Source of the DNA: Streptomyces sp. NBC_01304
Lineage (GTDB): Bacteria; Actinomycetota; Actinomycetes; Streptomycetales; Streptomycetaceae
Direction: 5' to 3'
Assembly: GCF_035975855.1 (NCBI RefSeq)
Contig: NZ_CP109055.1
Location: 6,820,001 to 6,884,000, forward strand
DNA: 64,000 bases
Shown: piece by piece, positions 1 through 7,957 of the stretch
Layout: each line of letters starts with the position of its first letter
How positions within the stretch are numbered: the first letter of the stretch is position 1
Translations under genes and position numbers: made by a program
Notes under the pieces: generated by a model
What the model saw: only the letters and a program-made list of their open reading frames with translations
Database searches by the model: none
What the model was told of the DNA's origin: nothing

Positions 1-689
1 TTCCCCCCATGGGTTGCTCGTCCAAGGCCTGCCCTGCGTCCCGCTGCCCCGCGAGGTGGCGAACGTGGTCCCGTCCCTGTGCCACGAGTCCGACGTTCTG
101 GCGCTGCTGGCGGGGGTGATCCAGGCGAGCCGCTGCACGGTCGAGCAACTGATCGCGGCCCTAAGCTCCGCCTATCTGGCCAGTTCACCGCACGTCGCCG
201 CGGCGCTGCAGGCGTTGATCGCGGGGGCACTGCCGGTGGCTGGGGAGGACGCTCGGCGGATCCTGACCAAGTCCGGGCTCCCCACCCCCTTGTGGAATCC
301 GGCTTTGCGCACACCGTCGGGTGCCTTCCTGGCCCAGCCGGCCGCGTACTGGCCTCGGGAGGGGGTGGCCCTTGAGATCGATTCGGAAGAGTTCCATTTG
401 GAGCCGGCCTCGTATCGGGCGACCTTGTGGAGGAGGTTGCGAATGGAGACGGCCGCGGTGGACGTGGTGAGTGTGGCGCCGGGGGGCGGAGTGCCCTGAG
501 GAGGTAGTGGCCGAAATCCGAGCGGAGTTGGGGGCAGGCGGGGGCGGCTGGTGTCGGTGGTTGTGGGCGACGGTTGAGCGACAGGAGCCCGCAGGAGGAG
601 CCTGCGAGCGAGTCCGTGTCGGTGAACTCGAAGGTCTGCATGGTCAGGACGTACCTAGGGGCTTAAGGCATCACTTCTCGGCCAAGTAG
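1..689 (+). pseudogene. Frameshifted C-terminal part of a DUF559/AbiEi-like (PD-(D/E)XK-fold) protein, 5' end outside window
   Basis: The reading frame is open from the window edge, with a TTG at 14, and stops at 497-499. Its last third reads GVALEIDSEEFHL followed by an arginine-rich helix. This resembles the C-terminal nuclease-fold domain of actinobacterial AbiEi/DUF559-type proteins, which typically ends with an 'EVVAEIRAEL' helix. Here that ending (PEEVVAEIRAELGA) lies in another frame, from about 500 onward. The switch falls at a run of six G at 481-486, where removing one base restores the join. I therefore read it as a gene broken by a +1 frameshift, although a sequencing error in the homopolymer would look the same. 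The family assignment comes from pattern memory only. Its position next to a restriction endonuclease fits an accessory or defence segment. Confidence 0.5.
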
Positions 690-719
690 CACCCACATCC
701 GGCCGCTGATGAACGTCAC

Positions 720-746
720 GTGATCGAGGCTTCCACAATCGATCAC
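720..746. promoter_or_regulatory. Inverted repeat upstream of the SRA-HNH gene
   Basis: Eight-base arms GTGATCGA (720-727) and TCGATCAC (739-746) are separated by 11 bases and end 20 bases before the ATG of the endonuclease gene. The position suits an operator or a structured leader. No regulator is identified. Confidence 0.35.
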
Positions 747-766
747 CCGGTAGGCAGCATGGCCGC

Positions 767-1696
767 ATGGCTGCATACAGGGCTGCCTTCGGGCACATCG
801 GGGACCATCTGCCGGGCGCGCACTTTGCTTCCAGGAAGGAAGCCAAGGATGCCGGTCTTACGAAGGAGGCGGAGGCCGGCATCTCGTGGGGGCGCGACGT
901 TCAGGGCGAGGTGGCCGCCGATGCGATCGTGCTGAACCATGGCTACGAAGATGACGTGGATTGGTGGTCGGACATCATCTACACCGGCCATGGTGGGCAA
1001 GACCGGTCGACCAAGCGTCAGGTGAGAGACCAGAACTGGACTGATCGCGGGAACGCCGCACTTCGGCGGAGTGGTGAGAGGGAGTACCCGGTCCGGGTAC
1101 TCCGGGGGGCCAGCGGTGAAGAGCTGTACTCGCCAGTCACGGGATACCGGTATGACGGGCTGTACCAGGTCGTTGAGTGGCGTCAGAGCGAAGGGCAAGC
1201 CGGCTTCCAGATGTGCCGCTTCCGGCTTCGGCGCCTGACGGATGATCAGCAGGAGCTCACGCCCATCGAGCAGCAAATAGCGGATCTGCTTGCTGGGGTG
1301 CCGCCCCGTCGGACTTCGACCATTGATCGCATCGTGCGCGATACCGCGGTCAGCCGTCGAGTCAAGAGTTGGTACAGACACAGGTGCCAGATATGCCAAC
1401 TAGCCCTCACTGTTGGGGCGGATGGGGCGAGCTACGCGGAGGGCGCCCATATTCAAAGTCTGGGCAACTCCGACCCTGGCCCTGATGTTGACGGCAACGT
1501 TCTTTGCCTGTGCCCCAACTGTCACATCCGCTTCGACCGTGGAGCTCTCTACCTTACGGATGACCTGCGAGTGGTCGACAGGTTCGCTGCCGAGGCGCCG
1601 CGGGTGCGGCTGACAACAGACGAACGGCACCGGATACAGAAACGTTTCGTACGTGCACATCGGCGGCGTTGGCGGATCGTGGAACAAGAGGTCTAG
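767..1696 (+). CDS. SRA-HNH modification-dependent (type IV) restriction endonuclease
   Basis: The protein is predicted to cut DNA carrying modified cytosine. Residues 39-140 form an SRA/YDG base-flipping domain, with a GYEDD motif at 59-63, YTGHGGQD around 72-79, a DQ...GN..AL stretch at 89-99 and YDGLY at 129-133. Residues 205-260 form an HNH nuclease with paired cysteines (207, 210, 249, 252), His228, Asn244 and His253. The architecture and the 309-residue length match the SRA-HNH family (TagI-type). It lacks the extra N-terminal sulfur-binding domain of S. coelicolor ScoMcrA. The ATG at 767 gives a short leader before the SRA fold, and no good Shine-Dalgarno is visible. Codons ending in A or T are more frequent than in the rest of the window, which suggests acquisition. 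The next gene (1845) is a DndB-type protein on the same strand, about 150 bases away. Confidence 0.88.
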   Translation: MAAYRAAFGHIGDHLPGAHFASRKEAKDAGLTKEAEAGISWGRDVQGEVAADAIVLNHGYEDDVDWWSDIIYTGHGGQDRSTKRQVRDQNWTDRGNAALRRSGEREYPVRVLRGASGEELYSPVTGYRYDGLYQVVEWRQSEGQAGFQMCRFRLRRLTDDQQELTPIEQQIADLLAGVPPRRTSTIDRIVRDTAVSRRVKSWYRHRCQICQLALTVGADGASYAEGAHIQSLGNSDPGPDVDGNVLCLCPNCHIRFDRGALYLTDDLRVVDRFAAEAPRVRLTTDERHRIQKRFVRAHRRRWRIVEQEV

Positions 1697-1745
1697 TTGG
1701 TTCCCGGGCAGGTGAGGAGGGCGGCGCTTGTCCGGCAACCTCACA

Positions 1746-1775
1746 ACACTTCTCAAAATAGGCCTGGCGTATAGT
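1746..1775 (+). promoter_or_regulatory. Candidate promoter of the DGQHR gene
   Basis: A TATAGT hexamer at 1770-1775 makes a good -10 element. CACTTC at 1746-1751 is a weak -35 at 18-base spacing. Transcription would start near 1782, just before a palindrome. This suggests the DGQHR gene can be expressed independently of the upstream endonuclease. Confidence 0.4.
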
Positions 1776-1787
1776 CGCCGAGTGGTT

Positions 1788-1813
1788 GAGTGCAGGGGTG
1801 TTGTGCTGCACTC
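1788..1813. promoter_or_regulatory. Palindrome at the DGQHR transcription start, operator candidate
   Basis: Perfect 7-base arms GAGTGCA (1788-1794) and TGCACTC (1807-1813) flank a 12-base centre. They sit immediately downstream of the -10 candidate and 32 bases before the ATG. DndB is a known transcriptional repressor of dnd operons, so autoregulation through this palindrome is plausible. That is inference. Confidence 0.4.
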
Positions 1814-1844
1814 CCGCCAGGCGCAGGGGAGTGAGACGAGGGAC

Positions 1845-3293
1845 ATGTCTGAACACATAGAAGCGACCAGCGATCTGGATGCCGTTGCGTCCAGCCTCAA
1901 GGGCAACTTGCTGAGTTTGCCAGCGAAGTTCGAGGCGATCGGCTTCCTCTCGGCCGCGGGCGTGATGAAGAAGGTGACGTTCGTTGTTCCGTTCCGGGAG
2001 GTTGCCGAACAGCTCACCTTTGAACGGCTCCTCGACCGGCACGATTTCGACGCTGAGAGCCTGACCACGCCTGGTCAGCGAGACATCAGCCAGTCGCATG
2101 CGGACAAGATCGCCACCTTCCTGCAGGGGGCAGACCGGCCCTACCTCGGCACGCTTACCGTGGCCATTGACGAGAGTGACGTCAGGATCGAGGAGATCCA
2201 ACGTGTCTCGCCAAACGTCTCACTCGTGCGTCTGACGATCCCTAGCACCAGCGACAACCCTGTCATCGAGGACGGTCAGCATCGTGTCAAGGGTCTGACG
2301 CAGGCTTGGCAGGTCATCACCGAGGACGCCAAGAGGTTGCCGGAGCAGCAGCAGTTCAGTGAGGCTCGGAATCTCCTGGAGGCGAGCAGCATCGAGGTCA
2401 CGATGCTGCTAGAGAACGATGCGTCTGTTTTGTCGACGATCTTCGTGAAGATGGCCAGTACGCGGCCGATCAGCTCCAGCCTGATAGCCATCATGGACTC
2501 CAGCGCGATCCAGAATCGGCTGGGGCAAATGGTCACAAGGGGCAGCATTTTCCTGGCGGATCGCACCTCCTACCTGAGTGCGGCAGCCGCACGCAAGCTG
2601 GCCTCAGCGAAGGGGAGGGGGTACGACCCCCTGTATCCGGCTGCCGCTGTGCGATCGGCTGCTGCGTCCATGGCGGGCGTTGGCGTGCGCGACCGAAGTC
2701 CTGACCAACGTGAGGGCATCCTCACCGCGCTGATCGAGAAGCGGGCGCGCGATGAGCAACGGTCCATGGAGGACGTCCTCAAGGCGGTCGCCGATGAAGT
2801 GGCGTCGGCAGTCGACTACGCCGCGGGCCGCATACCTGGATGGAAGCAGTTGCTGGCCGGGACAACGACGGTGTCCGACTTCAAGGCCAACTTTGTCCAT
2901 TCGTCGGCTGCGGGCCTCCATGTAATTGCCAATGTCATTGCGGTCGCTCGAGCGGCTGGGATCGATACGGAAGCTGTCATCGATGCGTTGGCGGAGGCTC
3001 CGTGGAGTCGGTACGACCTGCGTGAGACCCAACGTGACGGTGAGGTTGTTCGTGTTCACGAGCTCTATGAAGGAACACTCGTGAACACGGCCTTCGACAC
3101 CAAGGCGGGGATGTGGCGGGCGGCGCCTGGTGGCGCGACACGCACGACGTACGAGGCCGCAATCAAGGAGACCTTGCGGTGGCTTGCCGACAATGATCAG
3201 TCGCTGCGGAAGCTGACGGACGTCTCCGTGCTGCAACAACTGGGCTTGGGTGGCCGGAAAGTCGGGCGACCGAGCAAGCAACTAAAGGTGTAG
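1845..3293 (+). CDS. Orphan DndB-like protein with DGQHR domain
   Basis: Residues 139-152 contain the diagnostic sequence IEDGQHR (DGQHR at 143-147) followed by a helix. This marks the DGQHR/ParB-like superfamily that includes DndB, the DNA-binding regulator of phosphorothioate modification clusters. The protein is 482 residues from the ATG at 1845, which has AGGGGAG and GAGGG upstream. An open extension to 1728 lacks a ribosome site and crosses the promoter, so I reject it. It ends in a basic GRKVGRPSK tail resembling an AT-hook, which suggests DNA contact. There are no dndACDE sulfur-transfer or dndFGH restriction genes in the window, so it is an orphan. The neighbour upstream is an SRA-HNH nuclease, making a two-gene modification-sensing or defence module likely. 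A direct role in sulfur modification is not supported here. Confidence 0.8.
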   Translation: MSEHIEATSDLDAVASSLKGNLLSLPAKFEAIGFLSAAGVMKKVTFVVPFREVAEQLTFERLLDRHDFDAESLTTPGQRDISQSHADKIATFLQGADRPYLGTLTVAIDESDVRIEEIQRVSPNVSLVRLTIPSTSDNPVIEDGQHRVKGLTQAWQVITEDAKRLPEQQQFSEARNLLEASSIEVTMLLENDASVLSTIFVKMASTRPISSSLIAIMDSSAIQNRLGQMVTRGSIFLADRTSYLSAAAARKLASAKGRGYDPLYPAAAVRSAAASMAGVGVRDRSPDQREGILTALIEKRARDEQRSMEDVLKAVADEVASAVDYAAGRIPGWKQLLAGTTTVSDFKANFVHSSAAGLHVIANVIAVARAAGIDTEAVIDALAEAPWSRYDLRETQRDGEVVRVHELYEGTLVNTAFDTKAGMWRAAPGGATRTTYEAAIKETLRWLADNDQSLRKLTDVSVLQQLGLGGRKVGRPSKQLKV

Positions 3294-3718
3294 AACGTCG
3301 TGTTCAAGGGGTGTGTGCAGACAGTGAAACTCAACAGGTACGAGTTTTCCCGGAGTTACTGGAGGGTCGACGGGTCACCCGTTCGAGTTTCCTGTGGACG
3401 CGTGTACTACACTCGGCCCGTGACTCGTCCTGTGACTTGTGGTGCCTAAGTGAGGGCTGGGTGGTGCGCTAAAAAGGGCATCACGTACATAAGTGACAGA
3501 TCGGGGCGCATGTGTCACTCGACTTCGAGGAAGGCCCTACATGCACCGCGTGATCGACCTCCGGGCAGCGCTGGCGCCACCCGACAGACCTCATCTCCTT
3601 AAGGAGGGGGGTCGCAGCCATCAGCTTGGCGGCAGGGCTGCGACCCCGTGTCTCCGTCTCATGAACAAACCCATCAGCAGTGCGATCCGCTATCAGATGT
3701 GTCATGGGAGGGGGACTC
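3294..3718. other. Intergenic region with perfect 12-bp hairpin, no convincing gene
   Basis: This 425-base stretch contains a perfect inverted repeat, GGGGTCGCAGCC (3608-3619) with GGCTGCGACCCC (3636-3647), around a 16-base loop. It lies after a purine-rich AAGGAGGGGG. A directly repeated GTGACTYGT occurs near 3420-3440. A 78-codon frame from 3493 spans the hairpin and has no recognisable features, so I do not call it. The hairpin may terminate transcription of the DGQHR gene or form a leader for the small gene at 3719. Confidence 0.4.
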
Positions 3719-3946
3719 ATGCATGGTAACCGTTATCGGCCACTGAGGTCAGTGTGGGCGAGGCGGCGCCGCATCGTGGCTGGTGAGGCTCGCTTGGCAT
3801 GGGGCAGCCTGCCGACGGCGCAGTCGTACGCGGACCTCATGGTCACACTCATCGAAATCGCGCCCGGCGACGTAGAGGGCATGGCCTGGTGGTCTGCCTT
3901 CGGGATCGGGCTGAAGCTGTGCGAGCGAGTCCGGAACCGTTCGTGA
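3719..3946 (+). CDS. Small hypothetical protein (75 aa)
   Basis: The ATG at 3719 is preceded by GGGAGGGGG (about 3705-3713), a strong ribosome site. The frame could extend to 3680 but has no signal there. The product begins with a basic stretch (RYRPLRSVWARRRR) and ends with an amphipathic or hydrophobic helical region (about residues 30-68). I do not recognise a family. A hairpin terminator follows at 3971-3999. The strong ribosome site and clean terminator are the main reasons to accept it. Confidence 0.45.
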   Translation: MHGNRYRPLRSVWARRRRIVAGEARLAWGSLPTAQSYADLMVTLIEIAPGDVEGMAWWSAFGIGLKLCERVRNRS

Positions 3947-3970
3947 GCCAGCGGAGGGGCGTGTGAAAGG

Positions 3971-3999
3971 GGCGGGGTCGGGATTCTCCTGACCCCGCC
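3971..3999. terminator. Hairpin terminator
   Basis: Arms GGCGGGGTC (3971-3979) and GACCCCGCC (3991-3999) form a 9-bp perfect stem with an 11-base loop, followed by TTCTCC. It separates the small gene at 3719 from the convergent SEC-C gene. Confidence 0.75.
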
Positions 4000-4023
4000 T
4001 TCTCCGTGAAGGTCTCGGCTCGC

Positions 4024-5073
4024 CTACGGCGCAAAGGGCCCATGGCATTGTGCGTATTGGTTCCCCGACCCACACCAGCACTCCCCCCGAGGCGGCCACC
4101 CCACAGCCCTCCCCCTAGCCGCCAACGTCGTCGCATACTGAGGCAGCAGATCCGCATCCCCCGGAGAAGCAGCCTCCGAAGCCGCAAACGCCTCATAAGA
4201 AGGCACAGTCGCCGTAACGATCCCCAGATTCGGCGTCCCCGAAGCCGAGAGTTCCCGCAACGCCCCCTCTATCCCCGCCAAATGCTCCTCATGCGAGGGG
4301 TACTCAGAAGCCAGCGCCGGATACGCGGAAAGCAGTTCCGCCATCTCGCTTGCAGGCCAGTGCAGCACCGCCACCGGGAACGGCCGTGACAAGGCCTCCC
4401 GGTAAGACCCCAACTCCGCCCGCAGCCGCGTGATTTCAGCCTGTAGCTCCGCCGGGTTGGACGACCCCAGTGCCCACAGCCGCTTCGGGTCGTGCAGCTC
4501 GTCCAGCGGGACCGGTGCCGTGTGCAGGGAGTCTGCTGCGAAGTCCCAGGCGTCGTGGGCCGCGCCCAGGAGGCGGCGGACTCGGTGGCGGCCGATGAGG
4601 AGGGGGCGGGACTCGTGGGGGATCGGGGTGTCCGGGGTTACCAGGAGGTCGGCGGCCTCCGTGAAGATCTCGTGGGCCTGGGTCAGTTCGTCGTGGGATT
4701 CGAGGGCCTCGGCCACGATCACCCAGGCCGCCGGGTCGCGCGGAGCCGCGACGCGTACGCCGTCGATGATCGCGCGGGCCTCCGCCTCGTGGCCGTACTC
4801 CCAGAGGTTGGCGGCCTTCAGGGCCCGGACCAGGACAGGGTTGTCCAGCGCACCCGACAGCAACTGGTCGTAGAGCGTGGTCGCGCGGGCCCGTTCGCCG
4901 GCCAGTTCCAGGTGGGCCGCCGCGTGCAGCAGTAGCTGCTCGGCGTCCTCGGGGTACTGGGTCGCGGTACGCAGCAGGCGCTCGGCTTCGGCGATGTGGT
5001 CGGCGCTCAGGTCCGGGTGGCCGTGGTCGGGACCGGGCTCGGCGTCGGCTTCGGCAGGCGTGTCGGGGCGCAT
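4024..5073 (-). CDS. SEC-C motif protein with helical (TPR-like) repeats
   Basis: The protein has 349 residues from the ATG whose first base is 5073. A GTG nine bases further upstream (5082) is an alternative start. The extreme C terminus carries the zinc-binding SEC-C motif CWCGSGNQYAQCHG, as found on SecA tails and many nucleic-acid-associated proteins. The N-terminal two thirds is an alanine- and leucine-rich series of paired helices (EDAEQLLLHAAAHLELAG, ARATTLYDQLL and similar), typical of tetratricopeptide repeats. It probably acts as a cytoplasmic protein-protein adaptor, but its partner is unknown. It is transcribed alone and converges on the terminator at 3971. Confidence 0.75.
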   Translation of the reverse strand: MRPDTPAEADAEPGPDHGHPDLSADHIAEAERLLRTATQYPEDAEQLLLHAAAHLELAGERARATTLYDQLLSGALDNPVLVRALKAANLWEYGHEAEARAIIDGVRVAAPRDPAAWVIVAEALESHDELTQAHEIFTEAADLLVTPDTPIPHESRPLLIGRHRVRRLLGAAHDAWDFAADSLHTAPVPLDELHDPKRLWALGSSNPAELQAEITRLRAELGSYREALSRPFPVAVLHWPASEMAELLSAYPALASEYPSHEEHLAGIEGALRELSASGTPNLGIVTATVPSYEAFAASEAASPGDADLLPQYATTLAARGRAVGWPPRGECWCGSGNQYAQCHGPFAP

Positions 5074-5263
5074 GAGGGACACGGTACTGCGGCCGGGGGA
5101 AATGGGCGCAGGGCTGTTCAGGTCGGGTGTAGTCGGGTGTATGTGCGCAGGGGGCCAGGGCGGACAGTCCCTCGTCTCCATCGCGGCGTACGTCCACGAG
5201 CCCGGCCCTGGTGAGTTGTGCGGCCAGCACCTATCGTGCGCCCCGGCGGAGGGAGGACAGCCG

Positions 5264-6106
5264 GTGCTGCGGGAGTGGACGAGGCGGGGGCGGCAGCCCG
5301 AAGTGATCGTGCAGGGCGGTGCTCGGGGGTGGGGGCGGCGGCAGCGGTCCCGGGGGGCCGGCGTGCTCTGGGGTGGTGCCGAAGTCGCCGTCACCGTCGG
5401 GCTCGTGCTTCTGCTGCTCGTCGTCCATCAGTTGTGGTGGACCAATCGGCAGGCCAGGCAGGGCGCCGAGCGCCAAGTGCAGGCCCTGGAAAGGGAATGG
5501 GCGGCGTCCGAGGAGCGTTCGCCTGACGACCTCGCTGACGTCCCTTCCGAGGAGCCGGACGAGCAGGCGGAAGAGGAGCCCGGGAGCGGGGACGGAGCCG
5601 GCGATGGCCCGCAACAGCCCGTCTCCGCAGCCAAGCCGCCCCCGAAGCCCGACTGGGACCAGGCCTACGCCGTGCTCACCATCCCGCGCCTCGGCATTCG
5701 CGTCCCCGTCGCCCAGGGCGTCAGCAAGAGCGGGGTGCTGAACAAGGGTTACGTCGGTCATTACCCCGGCACCGCTCAGCCGGGCGGGAAAGGGAACTTC
5801 GCGCTCGCCGGGCATCGGAACACCCATGGTGAGCCCTTCCGGTACATCAACCGGCTTCGGTCGGGGGACCAGTTGAAGGTCGAGACGAAGGCGGCGACGT
5901 ATACGTACACCGTGGGAAGGACGCTTGCGCAGACCTCGCCCCGGGACGGCGGGGTCATCGCCAAGGTTCCGCAGAGTCAGGTCAAGCCGGGCGCGGGGTA
6001 CAGCGAGCCGGGGTACTACATCACGCTCACCACCTGCACACCCGAGTACACGTCCAAGTACCGCCTCGTGGTGTGGGGCAAGCTCACCGGCACGCGTCCT
6101 CGCTAG
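5264..6106 (+). CDS. Class E sortase
   Basis: This is a membrane-anchored transpeptidase that attaches LAXTG-type proteins to the cell wall. Only the GTG at 5264 has a strong ribosome site (GGAGGGAGGA, 5248-5257), giving 280 residues. One membrane segment spans about 38-58, followed by an acidic linker (about 82-112) and the sortase barrel. The catalytic residues are His184 in LAGHRNT, Cys258 in LTTCTP and Arg267 in KYRLVVW. LAGHRNT with TLTTCTP is the class E pattern. A LAKTG-bearing cell-wall protein is encoded at 13340 and could be a substrate. The frame upstream of 5264 is antisense to the SEC-C gene and is not coding. Confidence 0.9.
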   Translation: MLREWTRRGRQPEVIVQGGARGWGRRQRSRGAGVLWGGAEVAVTVGLVLLLLVVHQLWWTNRQARQGAERQVQALEREWAASEERSPDDLADVPSEEPDEQAEEEPGSGDGAGDGPQQPVSAAKPPPKPDWDQAYAVLTIPRLGIRVPVAQGVSKSGVLNKGYVGHYPGTAQPGGKGNFALAGHRNTHGEPFRYINRLRSGDQLKVETKAATYTYTVGRTLAQTSPRDGGVIAKVPQSQVKPGAGYSEPGYYITLTTCTPEYTSKYRLVVWGKLTGTRPR

Positions 6107-6115
6107 GCTCGCGGC

Positions 6116-6352
6116 GTGATCACACGCCCCCGCCGACGTCACCCGCATCGCCATCTCCTGTGGCTGGTCGTCCCCTTCCTGCTCTTCATCGTCGCGCTGC
6201 CCTTCGTGAACCGGGTCGAGCCCGTCGTTCTCGGGCTTCCGTTCTTCTTCGCCTGGTTGCTCGGCGCGACGGTCCTCACGCCCGTGTCCGTGTGGCTGGC
6301 CTGGCGCGGCGATCACAAGGCGGCGACGCACAGCGAGGCGGGGACCCGATGA
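6116..6352 (+). CDS. DUF3311 small membrane protein
   Basis: The product has 78 residues, with a basic, histidine-rich start (RPRRRHPHRH) and two hydrophobic segments (about 16-33 and 38-58). Its length and spacing match DUF3311, small proteins encoded immediately before sodium:solute symporters. The start is the GTG at 6116, nine bases after the sortase stop. Its TGA overlaps the symporter ATG (ATGA at 6349), so the two are translationally coupled. It probably acts as an accessory subunit of the transporter, analogous to the small subunits of other SSS carriers. Confidence 0.85.
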   Translation: MITRPRRRHPHRHLLWLVVPFLLFIVALPFVNRVEPVVLGLPFFFAWLLGATVLTPVSVWLAWRGDHKAATHSEAGTR

Positions 6353-7887
6353 GCAGCGACGCCACCATCGCCACCACCATCTTCGGCGTCTTCATGGTCG
6401 CCACCGTGGCTCTCGGGCTGTTCGCCGTGCGGGGCCGGGGCGGGCAGGGCGGGCTTGCCGAGTGGTCGGTGGGTGGGCGGAGCCTCGGAGCCGTTTTCAT
6501 TTGGGTGTTGATGGCGGGGGAGAGCTACACCAGCTTCAGCTATCTGGGCGCCGCGGGGTGGGGGTACAACTACGGGTCGCCCGTGCTGTACGTCGTCGCG
6601 TACATGTCCTGCGGGTACGCCGTCGGGTATCTCGTCGGCCCCATGCTGTGGGCGTACGCGCGTGATCATCAGCTGGTCGGGATCACCGACATCATCGCCC
6701 ACCGGTACGGCCGGCCCTGGCTCGGCGCGGTCATCGCCGTCCTCGCGACCGTGTTCCTGCTGCCCTACATCCAGCTGCAGATCACCGGCATGGGTGTCGT
6801 CGTCTCGACGATCTCCTACGGGTCCATCAGCCTCAACTGGGCCTATTTCATTGCCTTTGCCGTCACCACCGGGTTCGTGGTCGTGAGCGGGCTGCGGGGG
6901 AGTGCCTGGGTGTCCGTGCTGAAGGACGTGCTGGTGATCGGGACGTTGGGGTTTCTGGCGTTCTACGTTCCCTTTCATTACTTCGACGGGTACGGGCCGC
7001 TCCTCGACCGGATCGTCGCCGAGAAGCGCGACTGGCTGACGCTGCCGGGGCACGGGGGCAGTACCAGCGGGCTCGGGCAGGCCTGGTTCGCCACCACCTC
7101 CTTCCTCAATGCCCTGACCGTCGTGATCTTCCCGACGACCGTCGCGGGCTATCTCGGCGCCCGCAACGCCGACGCCCTGCGCCGCAATGCCATCTGGCTG
7201 CCCGCGTACAACGTGTTGCTCTTCGTGCCGATGCTGCTCGGGATGGCGGCCCTGTTCGTCGTGCCCGGGCTTGCGGGCGCCGACTCCAACCTCGCCCTCT
7301 TCAAGCTCATCGTGGACTCGCTGCCCGCTTGGGCGGTCGGGGTGATCGGGGTCGCGGCCGCGCTCTCCTCCGTCGTGCCGATGGCCGTGTTCATGCTGGT
7401 GATCGGGACCATGTGGGGGCGCAGTGTGCTGTCGCTCGTGCCGAGCCTCGCCCGGGACCGGCGACAGAAGGCCGCCTCGCAGGTCGTCGTCGTGGTCGCC
7501 GGAACGATCGCGTTGATCATGACCTATGCCGTTCCCAACACCCTCGTACGGCTGTCACTGATCTCGTACGAGGGGATGGCGCAGCTCGTCCCGATGCTGT
7601 TGCTCGGCCTGGTCTGGCGCCGCTTCTCGACGGCCGCCGCGCTGAGCGGGGTCGCCGTGGGGGTGGCGATCGTGTGTGCGCTGGTGTTCACCGACAACGA
7701 TCCGGTGCTCGGCGTGAACGCGGGGATGGTCGCCCTCGCCGCCAATCTCGCGGTCGCGCTCGTGGTGACGTACGCGGGGCCCAAGGACCGGGACGAACGA
7801 CCCGACGGCGACGTACTGGCGCAGGATGTGCTCGGGAAGGACGTGCTCGGGAAGGACGTATCAGGGAAAGAGGCCCTGGCGAACTAG
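6349..7887 (+). CDS. Sodium:solute symporter (SSS family)
   Basis: The product has 512 residues with about 12-13 membrane segments. Near the N terminus it carries the SSS signature VGGRSLG...FIWVLMAGESYTSFSYLG, and it has an SSS-like mid-region. The substrate is unknown; relatives move organic anions, amino acids or sugars with Na+. The start ATG at 6349 overlaps the DUF3311 stop. The C-terminal cytoplasmic tail is unusual: a 5-residue motif (DVLGK and variants) repeats about four times, encoded by near-identical 15-base units around 7818-7877. This looks like a recent microsatellite-type expansion. Confidence 0.9.
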   Translation: MSSDATIATTIFGVFMVATVALGLFAVRGRGGQGGLAEWSVGGRSLGAVFIWVLMAGESYTSFSYLGAAGWGYNYGSPVLYVVAYMSCGYAVGYLVGPMLWAYARDHQLVGITDIIAHRYGRPWLGAVIAVLATVFLLPYIQLQITGMGVVVSTISYGSISLNWAYFIAFAVTTGFVVVSGLRGSAWVSVLKDVLVIGTLGFLAFYVPFHYFDGYGPLLDRIVAEKRDWLTLPGHGGSTSGLGQAWFATTSFLNALTVVIFPTTVAGYLGARNADALRRNAIWLPAYNVLLFVPMLLGMAALFVVPGLAGADSNLALFKLIVDSLPAWAVGVIGVAAALSSVVPMAVFMLVIGTMWGRSVLSLVPSLARDRRQKAASQVVVVVAGTIALIMTYAVPNTLVRLSLISYEGMAQLVPMLLLGLVWRRFSTAAALSGVAVGVAIVCALVFTDNDPVLGVNAGMVALAANLAVALVVTYAGPKDRDERPDGDVLAQDVLGKDVLGKDVSGKEALAN

Positions 7888-7957
7888 CCGCCCGGCAAGT
7901 AGGCTCGTGTCGACCGTGCGAGACAGGACCCTGCGAGACCAGAGAGGAGAACCGCAC

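Noticed and set aside
3493..3729. Possible 78-codon gene
   Set aside because: It crosses the perfect hairpin 3608-3647 and overlaps the ribosome site of the gene at 3719. It shows no recognisable domain.
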